Assembly: GCA_948442615.1 (NCBI GenBank)
Contig: CAOJSG010000002.1
Span: forward strand, 20,289 to 84,288
DNA: 64,000 bases
Direction: 5' to 3'
Source of the DNA: an uncultured Alistipes sp.
GTDB lineage: Bacteria > Bacteroidota > Bacteroidia > Bacteroidales > Rikenellaceae
This document shows positions 19,515 to 28,953 of this stretch, one piece after another. Every line of letters starts with the position of its first letter. Position 1 is the first letter of the stretch. The notes under the pieces were generated by a model. The model searched no databases. It saw only the letters and a program-made list of their open reading frames with translations, and was not told the DNA's origin. A program made the translations under genes and the position numbers.

Positions 19515-20864
19515 TTATTTGCCGATGCAGAACTTCGAGAAGATGTTGCCGAGTATCTGATCCGTCGTGATCTGGCCGGTGATGGTCCCCAGGTGGTGCG
19601 TCACCAGACGGATCTCTTCGCTCAGCAGATCCGTCGGAAGTCCCTCCGACAGCCCGTAAAGTGCGTTTTCGAGCGCCTCGGCCGCGGCCGTGAGCGCTTC
19701 GTAGTGGCGGCTGCTCGAGACGATCGTGTCGCCCCGGCGGAGCGGCGAGGCGTCGACGGCCCGGCACAGCGCCTCGCGCAGCGCGGAGATGCCCTCGCCC
19801 AGCTTGGCGGAGATGCCGATCGTGTCCGGAGGCAGCGGCGCCGTCGGTGCGGCGTCCAGCTTGTTGACGACGGTCAGGAGCGTCTGGTCTCCGCGGATTT
19901 CGAAATCGGGGGCTGCGAGCGGCGACCCGTCGAGCGACGCCGCGTCGACCATGCGGATGACGATCCGTGCGCGTGCGATGCTCGTCAGGGTGCGTTCGAT
20001 CCCCATGCGCTCGAGCCGGTCATCCGTCGCGCGGATGCCTGCCGTGTCGAGGAACCGGAAGCGGACGCCCTCGATGACGCAGCTCTCCTCGATCACGTCG
20101 CGCGTCGTGCCGGCGATGTCGGAAACCAGGGCGCGGTCGTCGTTCAGCAGGCGGTTGAGCAGTGTCGATTTCCCGACGTTGGGGGCGCCGGCGATGGCTA
20201 CGGCGACCCCCTCCTTGAGCGCATTGCCCAGCCGGAACGATTCGCGCAGGCGGTCGATGCGCCCGGCGATCCGGCGCATTGTTTCGCGCAGGCGGTCGCG
20301 GTCGGCGAACTCCACCTCCTCCTCCGAGAAGTCCAGCTCCAGCTCCAGCAGCGAGGCCAGGTGCAGCAGTTCGCCGCGCAGTTCGCCGAGGGCCGACGAG
20401 TAGCCGCCCCGCATCTGGTTCGAGGCCAGCGCATGCGACGCCTCCGTCGACGATGCGATCAGATCGGCGACCGCCTCGGCCTGCGCCAGGTCCATCTTCC
20501 CGGCGAGGAAGGCGCGCACGGTGAACTCGCCCGGATCGGCCATGCGGGCGCCTGCGGCGATCAGCAGCCGCAGCGTTTCGCCGACGATGTACGACGAGCC
20601 GTGGCACGCGATCTCCACCGCATCCTCGCCGGTGTAGGAGTGCGGCGCGCGGAATACCGTCGCCAGCACGTCGTCGATCGTGCGCGCGCCGTCGACGATG
20701 CGTCCGTAGCGGACGGTGTAGCCCGCTGTCTCGGCGAGCGCCGCCTTTCCGCGGAAGATCCGGTCGCAGACGGCGAAGGTGTCGGCGCCGCTGATCCGGA
20801 TGACGGCGATGGCGCCTCCCGTGGCGGTCGCCGGAGCGACGATGGTGTCGTGGTCGTGTATCAT
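19515..20864 (-). CDS. mnmE: tRNA modification GTPase MnmE (TrmE)
   Basis: DTIVAPATATGGAIAVIRISG N-term, GAPNVGKSTLLNRLL, DIAGTTRD, C-terminal FSKFCIGK. Confidence 0.98.
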   Translation of the reverse strand: MIHDHDTIVAPATATGGAIAVIRISGADTFAVCDRIFRGKAALAETAGYTVRYGRIVDGARTIDDVLATVFRAPHSYTGEDAVEIACHGSSYIVGETLRLLIAAGARMADPGEFTVRAFLAGKMDLAQAEAVADLIASSTEASHALASNQMRGGYSSALGELRGELLHLASLLELELDFSEEEVEFADRDRLRETMRRIAGRIDRLRESFRLGNALKEGVAVAIAGAPNVGKSTLLNRLLNDDRALVSDIAGTTRDVIEESCVIEGVRFRFLDTAGIRATDDRLERMGIERTLTSIARARIVIRMVDAASLDGSPLAAPDFEIRGDQTLLTVVNKLDAAPTAPLPPDTIGISAKLGEGISALREALCRAVDASPLRRGDTIVSSSRHYEALTAAAEALENALYGLSEGLPTDLLSEEIRLVTHHLGTITGQITTDQILGNIFSKFCIGK

Positions 20865-21200
20865 TGCGTATTTTTATGACGGTGGTTCCGGGCCCGGCAC
20901 CTACGGACCGGGAGCTGTCGGGCCGGCTGGTTTCGCCCGATGCCTGCGGATCGGGACTTTCCGTTCGCGGCCGCATTTTTCCGGGTTCGGGACCGAAGCG
21001 GTCGGACTCTCTCCCTCCCGATCCCGCAGCGCGTTCGGCCGGGATCGCGAACCGGCTTGCCGGGGACCGGGCTCCGCCCGATTCGGAGCCGATCGCGCTT
21101 CCGTGTGGCTGTTCAGCGGGTGCGGCGCGGACTCCGATCGACCCGTTTCCGCATGCTGCTGCGGCACGCGCCCGATCCCGCTCTGCGGCCCGTCGTCCGT

Positions 21201-22571
21201 TTACCGCCCTTCGATGCGCAGTTTCTGCCCGATGCGGAGCTTGTGGGCGCTCTTGAGCTTGTTCCAGCGCATCAGCTGGGCCGTGGTGACGCGGTAGCGG
21301 CGGGCGATGCCGCCCAGCGTATCGCCTTTCTTCACCGTATAGACCGTTCCGGTCCGTTCCTGACGCTTCTTGTCGAGGTTCGCCGGATTCAGGTATTCCT
21401 TCAGGTACATCGAGTCCTTGGCGTGGATCTCGGCTTCGCGGGCGATGTACGCCGAGACGCTGCGCTGGGGCAGGATCAGCGTGTAGGGTTTGGTCGTGGC
21501 GGGAATGATGTCCTGCTTGTACTGCGGATTGAGCTGGCGCAGCGTCTCGATGGGGACGTCGATCGTCGAGGCGACCTGTCCCAAGTGCAGCAGCCGGGCC
21601 ACGCGGATCGTGTCGGTCGCCAGCGGCAGGGGCGACGGCGTGGGGTCGATGGCGTGCTGGCGGTGGTAGGCATAGGCATAGGAGGCGCCGATGAAGGCCG
21701 GGACGTAGCCGCGCGTCTCGCGGGGCAGGTAGTCGTAGATGTCCCAGAAGGTCCGGCCGCTGCCGCCGGCCCGGGCGATCGCCTTGTTCACGTTGCCGGG
21801 GCCGCAGTTGTAGGCGGCGATGGCCAGCGACCAGTCGCCGTAGATGGCGTAGAGGTCCTTCAGAAAACGGCAGGCCGCCCGCGTCGAGAGCACGGGGTCG
21901 CGCCGTTCGTCGACCAACGAATTGATCTCCAGTCCGTAGCTCTTGCCCGTCGAGGGCATGAACTGCCACAGGCCGGTCGCGCCCATGGGCGATACGGCGA
22001 CGGGCGACAGCGCCGATTCGATGATCGGCAGCGCCCGCAGCTCCACGGGCAGCTCTTCGCGGATCAGCTCCTCCTCGATGAGCGGAAAGTAGTACTGGGA
22101 CATGCCCAGGATGCGGCTGATCGTCCCGTATCGGGAGTCGGTGTAGCGGTTGATATAGCCCTGTACGATGCTGTTGTAGGGCAGCTGGATGGGCGAGGCC
22201 AGGTCGCGGAGCCGCCGGGCGTAGAGCGAGTCGGCCGGGCAGCCGGCGCTCGCCGTGCTGTCCGCGAGGATGTACTGTTTGAAGAACTCGGTGTAGGCGT
22301 CCTGCTTCTGGCGTTCGTGCCATACGGCCACCAGCGAGTCGATCTGCGCCGGATCGAGGTCGCGCGCCGGCTCCATGCGCGGCGCGGCGGTGCGTGCCGG
22401 CTTCGTGTTCTCCTGTGCGGACGCGACGGGCTGCTGCGGAGCTTGTGCCGGGGGCGTCGCGACGGTTTCGGTCGGGGTCTTGTCGCGCTTCTTGCGGGGA
22501 CGCCGGTAGAGATCGTATGCGTTGGCGGCCGTTGTGGCGAACAGCAGGACGAGGGTCAGGAGCGTTTTCAT
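21201..22571 (-). CDS. Lytic transglycosylase (SLT) with C-terminal LysM domain, MltD-like
   Basis: Signal peptide from ATG at 22571; ESALSPVAVSPMGATGLWQFMPSTGKSYGL; C-terminal YTVKKGDTLGGIARRYRV LysM. Confidence 0.93.
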   Translation of the reverse strand: MKTLLTLVLLFATTAANAYDLYRRPRKKRDKTPTETVATPPAQAPQQPVASAQENTKPARTAAPRMEPARDLDPAQIDSLVAVWHERQKQDAYTEFFKQYILADSTASAGCPADSLYARRLRDLASPIQLPYNSIVQGYINRYTDSRYGTISRILGMSQYYFPLIEEELIREELPVELRALPIIESALSPVAVSPMGATGLWQFMPSTGKSYGLEINSLVDERRDPVLSTRAACRFLKDLYAIYGDWSLAIAAYNCGPGNVNKAIARAGGSGRTFWDIYDYLPRETRGYVPAFIGASYAYAYHRQHAIDPTPSPLPLATDTIRVARLLHLGQVASTIDVPIETLRQLNPQYKQDIIPATTKPYTLILPQRSVSAYIAREAEIHAKDSMYLKEYLNPANLDKKRQERTGTVYTVKKGDTLGGIARRYRVTTAQLMRWNKLKSAHKLRIGQKLRIEGR

Positions 22572-22573
22572 GT

Positions 22574-23782
22574 TCAGAATTTGATTCCGAGGTTGAATCC
22601 GAAGACCGGCCGGTTGCCTCCGGCCGCGGGCACGTAGGCGTAGTCGACCATCGGTTCGAGGTTCATCGACAGGTCGTCGGAGATGTCGTAGTCTTTCAGG
22701 TGGGCGTCCACGTGCGCGTCGACGATCTGCAGCACGTAGAGGGCGCCCGTGATGATGATGCAGAGGTCGCGGTTGCGGCGGTAGTTGTTGCGCAGGTTCC
22801 GCAGGAACGAGGCCTGGTAGCGGCCGCCGAACTCGTCGGTCGAATGGGCGGGCGGCTGCGGATTGTGCTCGGGATCCTTCTGGTAGGCTTCGTTGGCCTT
22901 GTCCCACGACGCGCGCAGGTTGTAGGCCTTCTTGAACCGCTGGTAGCCGCGGTTGTTCCAGTCGATGCAGTAGATCATCGAGGCGAAGCCGCCGACCACG
23001 AACGGAACCTTCCAGTAGCTCTTGTTGTAGATCTGTCCCGCGCCGGGGAAGATGCAGGCCAGCGTGGTGGCTTTCTTGACGTTCGACACGTCGTTGGTGG
23101 AGTAGTTCACCGCGGCGTCGCCCAGGAAATAGATGTACGAGGCGATCGTCACGCCCAGATAGACCTGACGCCGCGTGTTGCTGCGGATCATCTCGGTCTG
23201 CAGTGCGTCCAGCTTGGGCGACCGGACGTTGCTGATGTCCGTGAGCGCCTCGTATTCGCGCTTGAGCGGGCGGTAGCGGTTGTTCTCGTGGATGAAGAGG
23301 GCCAGTCCGGTGCCGAGCGTGCCGTAGAGCACGGGCAGCTTCCAGTACTGTTTGTTATAGACCTGGCCGTAGCCGGGCAGCGCGGCCGAGATCCAGCACA
23401 CCTTCGAGAGCGACATCGAGTCGCTCATGAAGCCGCCCCGCCTGCGGAGCCCTTTGGCCGCGCCCGGGAGCGGGCGCCCCAGCGAGTCGATGTCGGTGCG
23501 CAGTGCGGCGAGCGCCGCGGAGTCGGCCGCGAAGTCGGCGACGAACATCGAATCGAGGTCGGTGAGCATCTGCACCTTGGCCAGCGAGTCGGTCCTCGTG
23601 CGCAGCGAGTCGCGGCGCTGCATGAGCCCTCCGCGCACGAGACTCTTGGTGCTGCGGTAGCGGTGCACCTCCACGGCGGGTTGAGCCGCGGGTGCCTGCG
23701 CCCGCGCCTCCGTCTCCGGGAGGAGGGCGCAGCCCAGGGTCGCGAGCAGGGCGATCGTCGCTGTGCGGAGCCAACGCTTCAT
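22574..23782 (-). CDS. DUF5683-like domain protein
   Basis: Signal peptide; repeated SALPGYGQVYNKQYWKLP and IFPGAGQIYNKSYWKVPFVVGG segments; sits between parB and mltD-like genes. Confidence 0.8.
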   Translation of the reverse strand: MKRWLRTATIALLATLGCALLPETEARAQAPAAQPAVEVHRYRSTKSLVRGGLMQRRDSLRTRTDSLAKVQMLTDLDSMFVADFAADSAALAALRTDIDSLGRPLPGAAKGLRRRGGFMSDSMSLSKVCWISAALPGYGQVYNKQYWKLPVLYGTLGTGLALFIHENNRYRPLKREYEALTDISNVRSPKLDALQTEMIRSNTRRQVYLGVTIASYIYFLGDAAVNYSTNDVSNVKKATTLACIFPGAGQIYNKSYWKVPFVVGGFASMIYCIDWNNRGYQRFKKAYNLRASWDKANEAYQKDPEHNPQPPAHSTDEFGGRYQASFLRNLRNNYRRNRDLCIIITGALYVLQIVDAHVDAHLKDYDISDDLSMNLEPMVDYAYVPAAGGNRPVFGFNLGIKF

Positions 23783-23789
23783 GCTGCGG

Positions 23790-24659
23790 TCACGATCTTT
23801 TGCCGATGCGTTCGACGAATGTTTCGATATCGCGGTCGTCGGTGAATTCGATGACGATCCGGCCGCCGCCGTTCTTCGAACGTTTGATCGAGATCTCCTG
23901 CGTGAAGAACTTTTCGAGCTGCTCGACCAGCCGCGAGTAGGATTCGGGATACTCCTCGTCCTCGGCCGGCTGTGCGGCCTGCGCCGGGCGTTCGGCCAGC
24001 ATCCGGGCCAGCTCCTCGACCTGCCGCACCGACAGGCCGCGTTTGATGCAGCGCTTGAGCAGCCGCAGCTGGTGCGCGGCCGGCGCGCCGGCGATGGCTT
24101 TGGCGTGACCCATCGAGATGAGCCCCTCCTTGAGCGCCAGCTGGACCTCGTCGGGCAGCTTGAGCAGCCGCAGGTAGTTCGAGACCGACGAGCGTTTCTT
24201 GCCCACCTTCTCCGACAGGGCGTCCTGCGTGAGGTGGCATTCGTCGATCAGGCGCTGCATGCCCAGGGCGATCTCGATGGCGTTCAGATCCTGGCGCTGG
24301 ATGTTCTCGACCAGCGCCATGGCGTGCAGGTTCTCGTCGTCCACGTCGCGGATGTAGACCGGCAGCCTCTTCAGGTCGGCGCGCTGTGCGGCCCGCCAGC
24401 GCCGTTCGCCGCTGATGATGACGTATTTCCCGTCGGCGCCCTTCTTGACGGTGACGGGCTGGATGACGCCCCACTGGCGGATCGAATCGGCCAGTTCGTC
24501 GAGCGCCTCCTCGTCGAACTGCGTGCGCGGCTGCGTGGGGTTGGGGACGATCATGTCGATGTCGATCTCCGCCATTTCGCTCATCGGTTTGAGCTTGGCG
24601 TCCGGCAGGTCGTTGCCGAATATGGCGTCCAGCCCGCGTCCTAATCCCTTCTGTTTCAT
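23790..24659 (-). CDS. parB: ParB/RepB/Spo0J family chromosome partitioning protein
   Basis: [13 protein letters not shown]-term; [37 protein letters not shown]. Confidence 0.97.
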   Translation of the reverse strand: MKQKGLGRGLDAIFGNDLPDAKLKPMSEMAEIDIDMIVPNPTQPRTQFDEEALDELADSIRQWGVIQPVTVKKGADGKYVIISGERRWRAAQRADLKRLPVYIRDVDDENLHAMALVENIQRQDLNAIEIALGMQRLIDECHLTQDALSEKVGKKRSSVSNYLRLLKLPDEVQLALKEGLISMGHAKAIAGAPAAHQLRLLKRCIKRGLSVRQVEELARMLAERPAQAAQPAEDEEYPESYSRLVEQLEKFFTQEISIKRSKNGGGRIVIEFTDDRDIETFVERIGKRS

Positions 24660-25441
24660 CGGTTATCGGTCGTTTTGTTGCGTTTGCGCTCCCGCTTGAG
24701 GAACTCTTTGGCGAGATTGAGGTAGTTCTCCGATCCCACGGCGCCCGCGTCGTAGAGCATGACGGGTTTTCCGTGCGAGGGGGCTTCACCCAAACGGATG
24801 TTGCGCTGAATTATTGTGTCGTAGGCCAGCGGCCCGAAATGTTCGCGCACCTCGTTGACCACCTGGTTGTTCAGCCGGTTGCGCATGTACATCGTGAGCA
24901 GGAAGCCCTCGATCTCGAGCGACGGGTTCAGGGCGCTCTTGACCTTGCGGATGGTGTTGAGCAGTTTCGACAGCCCCTCGAGCGCCAGGTACTCGCACTG
25001 CACGGGGATCAGCACCGCGTCGGCGGCCGTGAGGATGTTGACCGTCGTGTAGCCCAGCGAGGGCGAGCAGTCGATGAAGATGTAGTCGAAGCGGTCGCGG
25101 ACCTCGTCGACGATGCGCTTCATGACGTGGTGGGCATCCTCCATCGCGGGCAGCTCGGTGTCGGCGGCCACCAGGTCGATCGACGAGGGCAGCACCCAGA
25201 GCCGTTTGATGTCGGGGCTCTGCAGCATCGTCTCCGACGCCTTGCGCGAACCGCTGATGCACTCGTAGATGCCTTCGAGGTTGATGTCGAAGCCCAGTCC
25301 GGAGGTGGCGTTGGCCTGCGGGTCGGCGTCGAGCAGCAGCACCTTTTTGCCCAGCAGCGCCAGCGATGCCGCCAGATTGATGGCCGTGGTGGTCTTTCCG
25401 ACCCCTCCCTTCTGATTCGCCAGTGCGATGACCTTTGCCAT
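24656..25441 (-). CDS. parA: ParA/Soj family ATPase
   Basis: [28 protein letters not shown] Walker A; likely ATG at 25441. Confidence 0.97.
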   Translation of the reverse strand: MAKVIALANQKGGVGKTTTAINLAASLALLGKKVLLLDADPQANATSGLGFDINLEGIYECISGSRKASETMLQSPDIKRLWVLPSSIDLVAADTELPAMEDAHHVMKRIVDEVRDRFDYIFIDCSPSLGYTTVNILTAADAVLIPVQCEYLALEGLSKLLNTIRKVKSALNPSLEIEGFLLTMYMRNRLNNQVVNEVREHFGPLAYDTIIQRNIRLGEAPSHGKPVMLYDAGAVGSENYLNLAKEFLKRERKRNKTTDNR

Positions 25442-25465
25442 TTTCGATTCGGATTTATAAGCAGG

Positions 25466-25473
25466 CAAATTTA
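25466..25473 (-). promoter_or_regulatory. Putative Bacteroidota -7 box (TAAATTTG) upstream of parA
   Basis: Minus strand matches TAnnTTTG about 25 bp upstream of the parA start. Confidence 0.55.
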
Positions 25474-25515
25474 GTGAAATTATGCGGAAATCCGCAATCG
25501 TATGCGAAAAATGCT

Positions 25516-25523
25516 TATCTTTG
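25516..25523 (+). promoter_or_regulatory. Putative Bacteroidota -7 box (TATCTTTG) upstream of CPBP protease
   Basis: Matches TAnnTTTG; divergent to the parA promoter. Confidence 0.6.
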
Positions 25524-25557
25524 AAGTCGGAATATACTGAAAATAAGAGGGGATTCT

Positions 25558-26589
25558 ATGGAAGAAAAAAAGTCCGTGCCGGCTCCGGAGATCGAGCCTT
25601 CGGCACCCGCCGCAACGCCTGCGGGCGAGCGTGCCGCCGCTCCCGCCGTGCGGCGGTCGGCCTTCCCCGATCTGCTGGATTTCCTGGTGATCGTGGGCAT
25701 CTATTTCGTGGCGCAGGGCATCGGCGCCCTGGTTGCGTGGTCGGTGGCCGGATGGCCCGACATGGGCCTTCTGCTGCGGGCTTCCGAGGCGATGCGCGAG
25801 CCTGCGGCCGTGGCGGCCGACACGCTCATGGCGGCCGATTCGGTCGGCGGCGTGACGTTCGTCGAGACGGCTGCGGCGGCGATCGATCCGGCTGCGGTCG
25901 AGGCGCAGCAGACGGTCATGGCGCACTTCAACGCCCTGTCGTTCTTCGTGTCCATGGCCCTGACGCTGGGCGGCGTGCTGCTCTACCGCAAACGGCGGGG
26001 CGGAACGCGCACGATCGCGCATCTCTCGAAGCGCGGATTCAACCCGCTGCTGCTCCTGTGGGGGCTGGCGCTGATGGTCTCCGCCACGATCGTGACGGAG
26101 CCGGTGCTCGATCTGCTGCCCGCCGTTCCGAACGTCTACGGCCGCGGCGTGTGGGCCCTGGTGACGCTGGTGGTGATGGCGCCGCTGTTCGAGGAGACGC
26201 TTTTCCGCGGGGTGATTCTCGAATCGGCGCGGGCGCGCTACGGGACGCTCGCGGCCTGGGCGATCTCGTCGCTGGTGTTCGGCCTGGCGCACTTGCATCC
26301 GGCGCTGGTCGTCAACGCGTTCGTTCTCGGCCTGGTGCTGGGCTACATCTACATCCGCACCGACTCGCTCTGGTCGACGGTCATTCTGCATGCGGTCAAC
26401 AATGCGCTGGCCTATCTGATGCTGGTGGCCGGCTGGCAGGACGTGATGCTGATCCGCCTGATCGGCAACCGCTCGCTCTACATCGCCGTCTACTGCGTGG
26501 CGCTGGCGGCTTTCGCGGCGTCGGGCTATATGGTTTACCGGACCCTCCGGCGCATGGAGGCGGAGGAGAAAAGTGCCGGCGCCGCGTAA
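25558..26589 (+). CDS. CPBP family intramembrane metalloprotease
   Basis: PLFEETLFRGVIL, LVFGLAHLHPALVVNAFVLGLVLGYIYIRT motifs. Confidence 0.93.
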   Translation: MEEKKSVPAPEIEPSAPAATPAGERAAAPAVRRSAFPDLLDFLVIVGIYFVAQGIGALVAWSVAGWPDMGLLLRASEAMREPAAVAADTLMAADSVGGVTFVETAAAAIDPAAVEAQQTVMAHFNALSFFVSMALTLGGVLLYRKRRGGTRTIAHLSKRGFNPLLLLWGLALMVSATIVTEPVLDLLPAVPNVYGRGVWALVTLVVMAPLFEETLFRGVILESARARYGTLAAWAISSLVFGLAHLHPALVVNAFVLGLVLGYIYIRTDSLWSTVILHAVNNALAYLMLVAGWQDVMLIRLIGNRSLYIAVYCVALAAFAASGYMVYRTLRRMEAEEKSAGAA

Positions 26590-26628
26590 TAAACCGCGCG
26601 CCGATGCGTTAGTTACGAGTAAAAAACC

Positions 26629-26636
26629 TATCTTTG
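26629..26636 (+). promoter_or_regulatory. Putative Bacteroidota -7 box (TATCTTTG)
   Basis: TAnnTTTG immediately upstream of ATG 26648. Confidence 0.55.
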
Positions 26637-26647
26637 CCGACCGAACG

Positions 26648-27523
26648 ATGAGAATGCGCGTGAAAATAGCGGTTGCCGCATTGTCGCTGGCGGTCGCGGG
26701 CTGCCGCGAGCTGCCGGACTATTTCGTGGGCGACCGGACGCTCGCGCGCGTCGGCCGTGCTGAGCTGCAGCTCAGCGAGGTGGCCTCGGTCGCGCCCGAA
26801 GGCGTGACGGGCGAGGACAGCGCGGCGTTCGTGAAGCTCTACGTCGACCGGTGGGTGCGCCGCCGGCTGAAGCTGCGCGAGGCCGAGGAGCTCTTCTCGG
26901 ACGCCGCCGCCGACATCGAGCAGCAGGTCGAGGCCTATCGCCAGGCGCTGCTGATCCGCAAGCTGGAGCGCTACTGCGTGGACCGCGAGGTCGATACGGT
27001 CTTCACCGAGAAGGACATCGCCGCCTATTACGATGCGCACAAGGAGGATTTCCGGCTCGACGGCACGCTGGTCAAGGGGCGCATCCTGCGTTTCGCCGAG
27101 GGCTACCGCCAGTCGAAGAAGCTGCTGGAGCTGATGGCCTTGCCGCAGGAGTCGCGGCAGAAGGAGCTGCGCGACCTGTGCGAGAAAAACGACTTCACGA
27201 TGACCGACTTCACCGGCTCGTGGGTCGATTTCCAGGAGTTCCTGAGCTACCTGCCCACGCTGCGGTCGCAAAGCTACGATCCAGTGCTCGCGTCGGCCGC
27301 CGTGCAGCAGATGCGCGACAGCCATTCGCACTACTATTTCCAGATCACGGGCGTGCGGCGCGCCGGCGAGCCCATTCCGCTCGAACGGCTGCGCCCCACG
27401 ATCCGGCGCATCCTTTTCAACCAGCGCCAGAACGAGGTGATCCGCCGTTACGAGGAGGAGGTCTATGCGCGCGGCGTGGAGGAGAAGGAGGTGAAAATTT
27501 ACGATTGCGATACCAATGAATAA
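26648..27523 (+). CDS. Lipoprotein of the SurA/PpiC-like (peptidylprolyl isomerase-associated) class
   Basis: Lipobox-like LAVAGCRE; SurA-like helical architecture; immediately precedes a SurA-like PPIase. Confidence 0.65.
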   Translation: MRMRVKIAVAALSLAVAGCRELPDYFVGDRTLARVGRAELQLSEVASVAPEGVTGEDSAAFVKLYVDRWVRRRLKLREAEELFSDAAADIEQQVEAYRQALLIRKLERYCVDREVDTVFTEKDIAAYYDAHKEDFRLDGTLVKGRILRFAEGYRQSKKLLELMALPQESRQKELRDLCEKNDFTMTDFTGSWVDFQEFLSYLPTLRSQSYDPVLASAAVQQMRDSHSHYYFQITGVRRAGEPIPLERLRPTIRRILFNQRQNEVIRRYEEEVYARGVEEKEVKIYDCDTNE

Positions 27524-28946
27524 ACACGTACGTACTATGTTCCGAAAAATGGTCCTGCTGGCGGTTTCCGTGTCGGCGGTTCTGGGCGCCGCGGCCCAAA
27601 AGCGGGAGGTGATGCTCGACAAGGTGGTCGCCGTGGTGGGCGGCTCGGCGATCCTCCATTCGCAGGTCGAGGAGGCCGCGCGCGAGATGGTCGCGCAGCG
27701 CCGTGCCCAGGGGTACACCTCCGACCGCGATCCGTTCAACGAGGCGCTCGAGGGGCTGATGACCCGCAAGCTGCTCTACAACCAGGCGCAGATCGACTCG
27801 GTCGATGTCAACACGGGCGAGATCGTCTCGCGCGTGGAGGAGCAGGTGCAGCAGATGATCGACATGGCCGGCTCGATCCGCGAACTGGAGACGCAGCACC
27901 ACATGGCGATCTTCAACATCCGCGAGATCCTGCGGCAGAACGCCGAGGAGCAGGCCTACGCCAACGCCATGCAGGGCGAGGTGGTGAACAAGGTGAAGGT
28001 GATCCCGGGCGAGGTCGAGCGCTTCTACAAGACGATCGACAAGGACAGCCTGCCGATGATCGCCGAACAGTACGTCTATGCGCAGATCACCAAATACCCC
28101 AAGTCGATGGTCGAGGCCAAGCAGCGCACGCGCGAACGGCTGCTCGACATGCGCGAGCGTATCATCACGGGGCAGGCGCGGTTCGAGAACCTGGCGCGCA
28201 TGTACTCGGTCGACGGTTCGGCCATGCGCGGCGGCGAGCTGGATCCCACGCCGCTGGCCGGTTTCGACAAGGCCTTCGGCGATGCGCTGGGCGAGCTGAA
28301 GCCCGGGCAGATCTCGGAAGTCGTCGAATCGCAGTTCGGGTTCCACATCATCCAGATGATCGAGAAGCGCGGCAACCTCTACCGCGCGCGCCACATCCTG
28401 CTGCGCCCGGTCTATACGTCGGACGAGCTGGGCGCCTCGCTGCAGACGCTCGACAGCCTGGCCGCGGCGATCCGCTCGGACTCGATCACCTTCGAGAAGG
28501 CCGCGCTGCGGCATTCGGACGACGCGTCGTCGAAGATGAACGGCGGCATCGTCTCGAACCACGACATTCTGGAGCGCTACAACGCCTACGACGCGCGCCT
28601 CACGCAGACCAAGTTCCTCAAGGAGGACTTCGGCAAGATGGGCTACAAGAGCATCGACGACTACAACGCCATCAGCCGTCTCGAGGTGGGCGGGGTCTCC
28701 GACGCCTATCTGACGGAGGACATGCTCGGCAACCAGCTGGCCAAGATCGTCAAGCTGGTCGAGGTGATCCCCACGCACAAGGCCTCGCTCAACGAGGATT
28801 ATCTCAGTCTGGAGGAGATGGCGCTCAACGCCAAGCAGGAGCGGGTGTTCCGCGACTGGCTGTCGAAGCGGATCGACGCGATGTACGTCTACATCGCGCC
28901 CGAATACCGCGACGGGGCGTTCGAGAACAAGCTCTGGGTAAAGTAG
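27516..28946 (+). CDS. SurA-like peptidylprolyl isomerase
   Basis: DKVVAVVGGSAILHSQVEEAA; rotamase segment LARMYSVDGSAMRGGELDPTPL...KPGQISEVVESQFGFHIIQMIEKRG. Confidence 0.93.
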   Translation: MNKHVRTMFRKMVLLAVSVSAVLGAAAQKREVMLDKVVAVVGGSAILHSQVEEAAREMVAQRRAQGYTSDRDPFNEALEGLMTRKLLYNQAQIDSVDVNTGEIVSRVEEQVQQMIDMAGSIRELETQHHMAIFNIREILRQNAEEQAYANAMQGEVVNKVKVIPGEVERFYKTIDKDSLPMIAEQYVYAQITKYPKSMVEAKQRTRERLLDMRERIITGQARFENLARMYSVDGSAMRGGELDPTPLAGFDKAFGDALGELKPGQISEVVESQFGFHIIQMIEKRGNLYRARHILLRPVYTSDELGASLQTLDSLAAAIRSDSITFEKAALRHSDDASSKMNGGIVSNHDILERYNAYDARLTQTKFLKEDFGKMGYKSIDDYNAISRLEVGGVSDAYLTEDMLGNQLAKIVKLVEVIPTHKASLNEDYLSLEEMALNAKQERVFRDWLSKRIDAMYVYIAPEYRDGAFENKLWVK

Positions 28947-28953
28947 GCGCGCC

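Noticed and set aside
19482-20879. 465-aa plus-strand ORF opposite mnmE (and several other long + ORFs over 20.9-25.5 kb)
   Set aside because: mnmE, LysM transglycosylase, parA and parB are unambiguous on the minus strand; the + ORFs are compositional artefacts.
23790-25441. Possibility that parA/parB mark an integrated plasmid or novel partition system
   Set aside because: Gene context with mnmE, DUF5683-like and LysM transglycosylase looks like a normal chromosomal parAB locus; no replication or mobility genes nearby.
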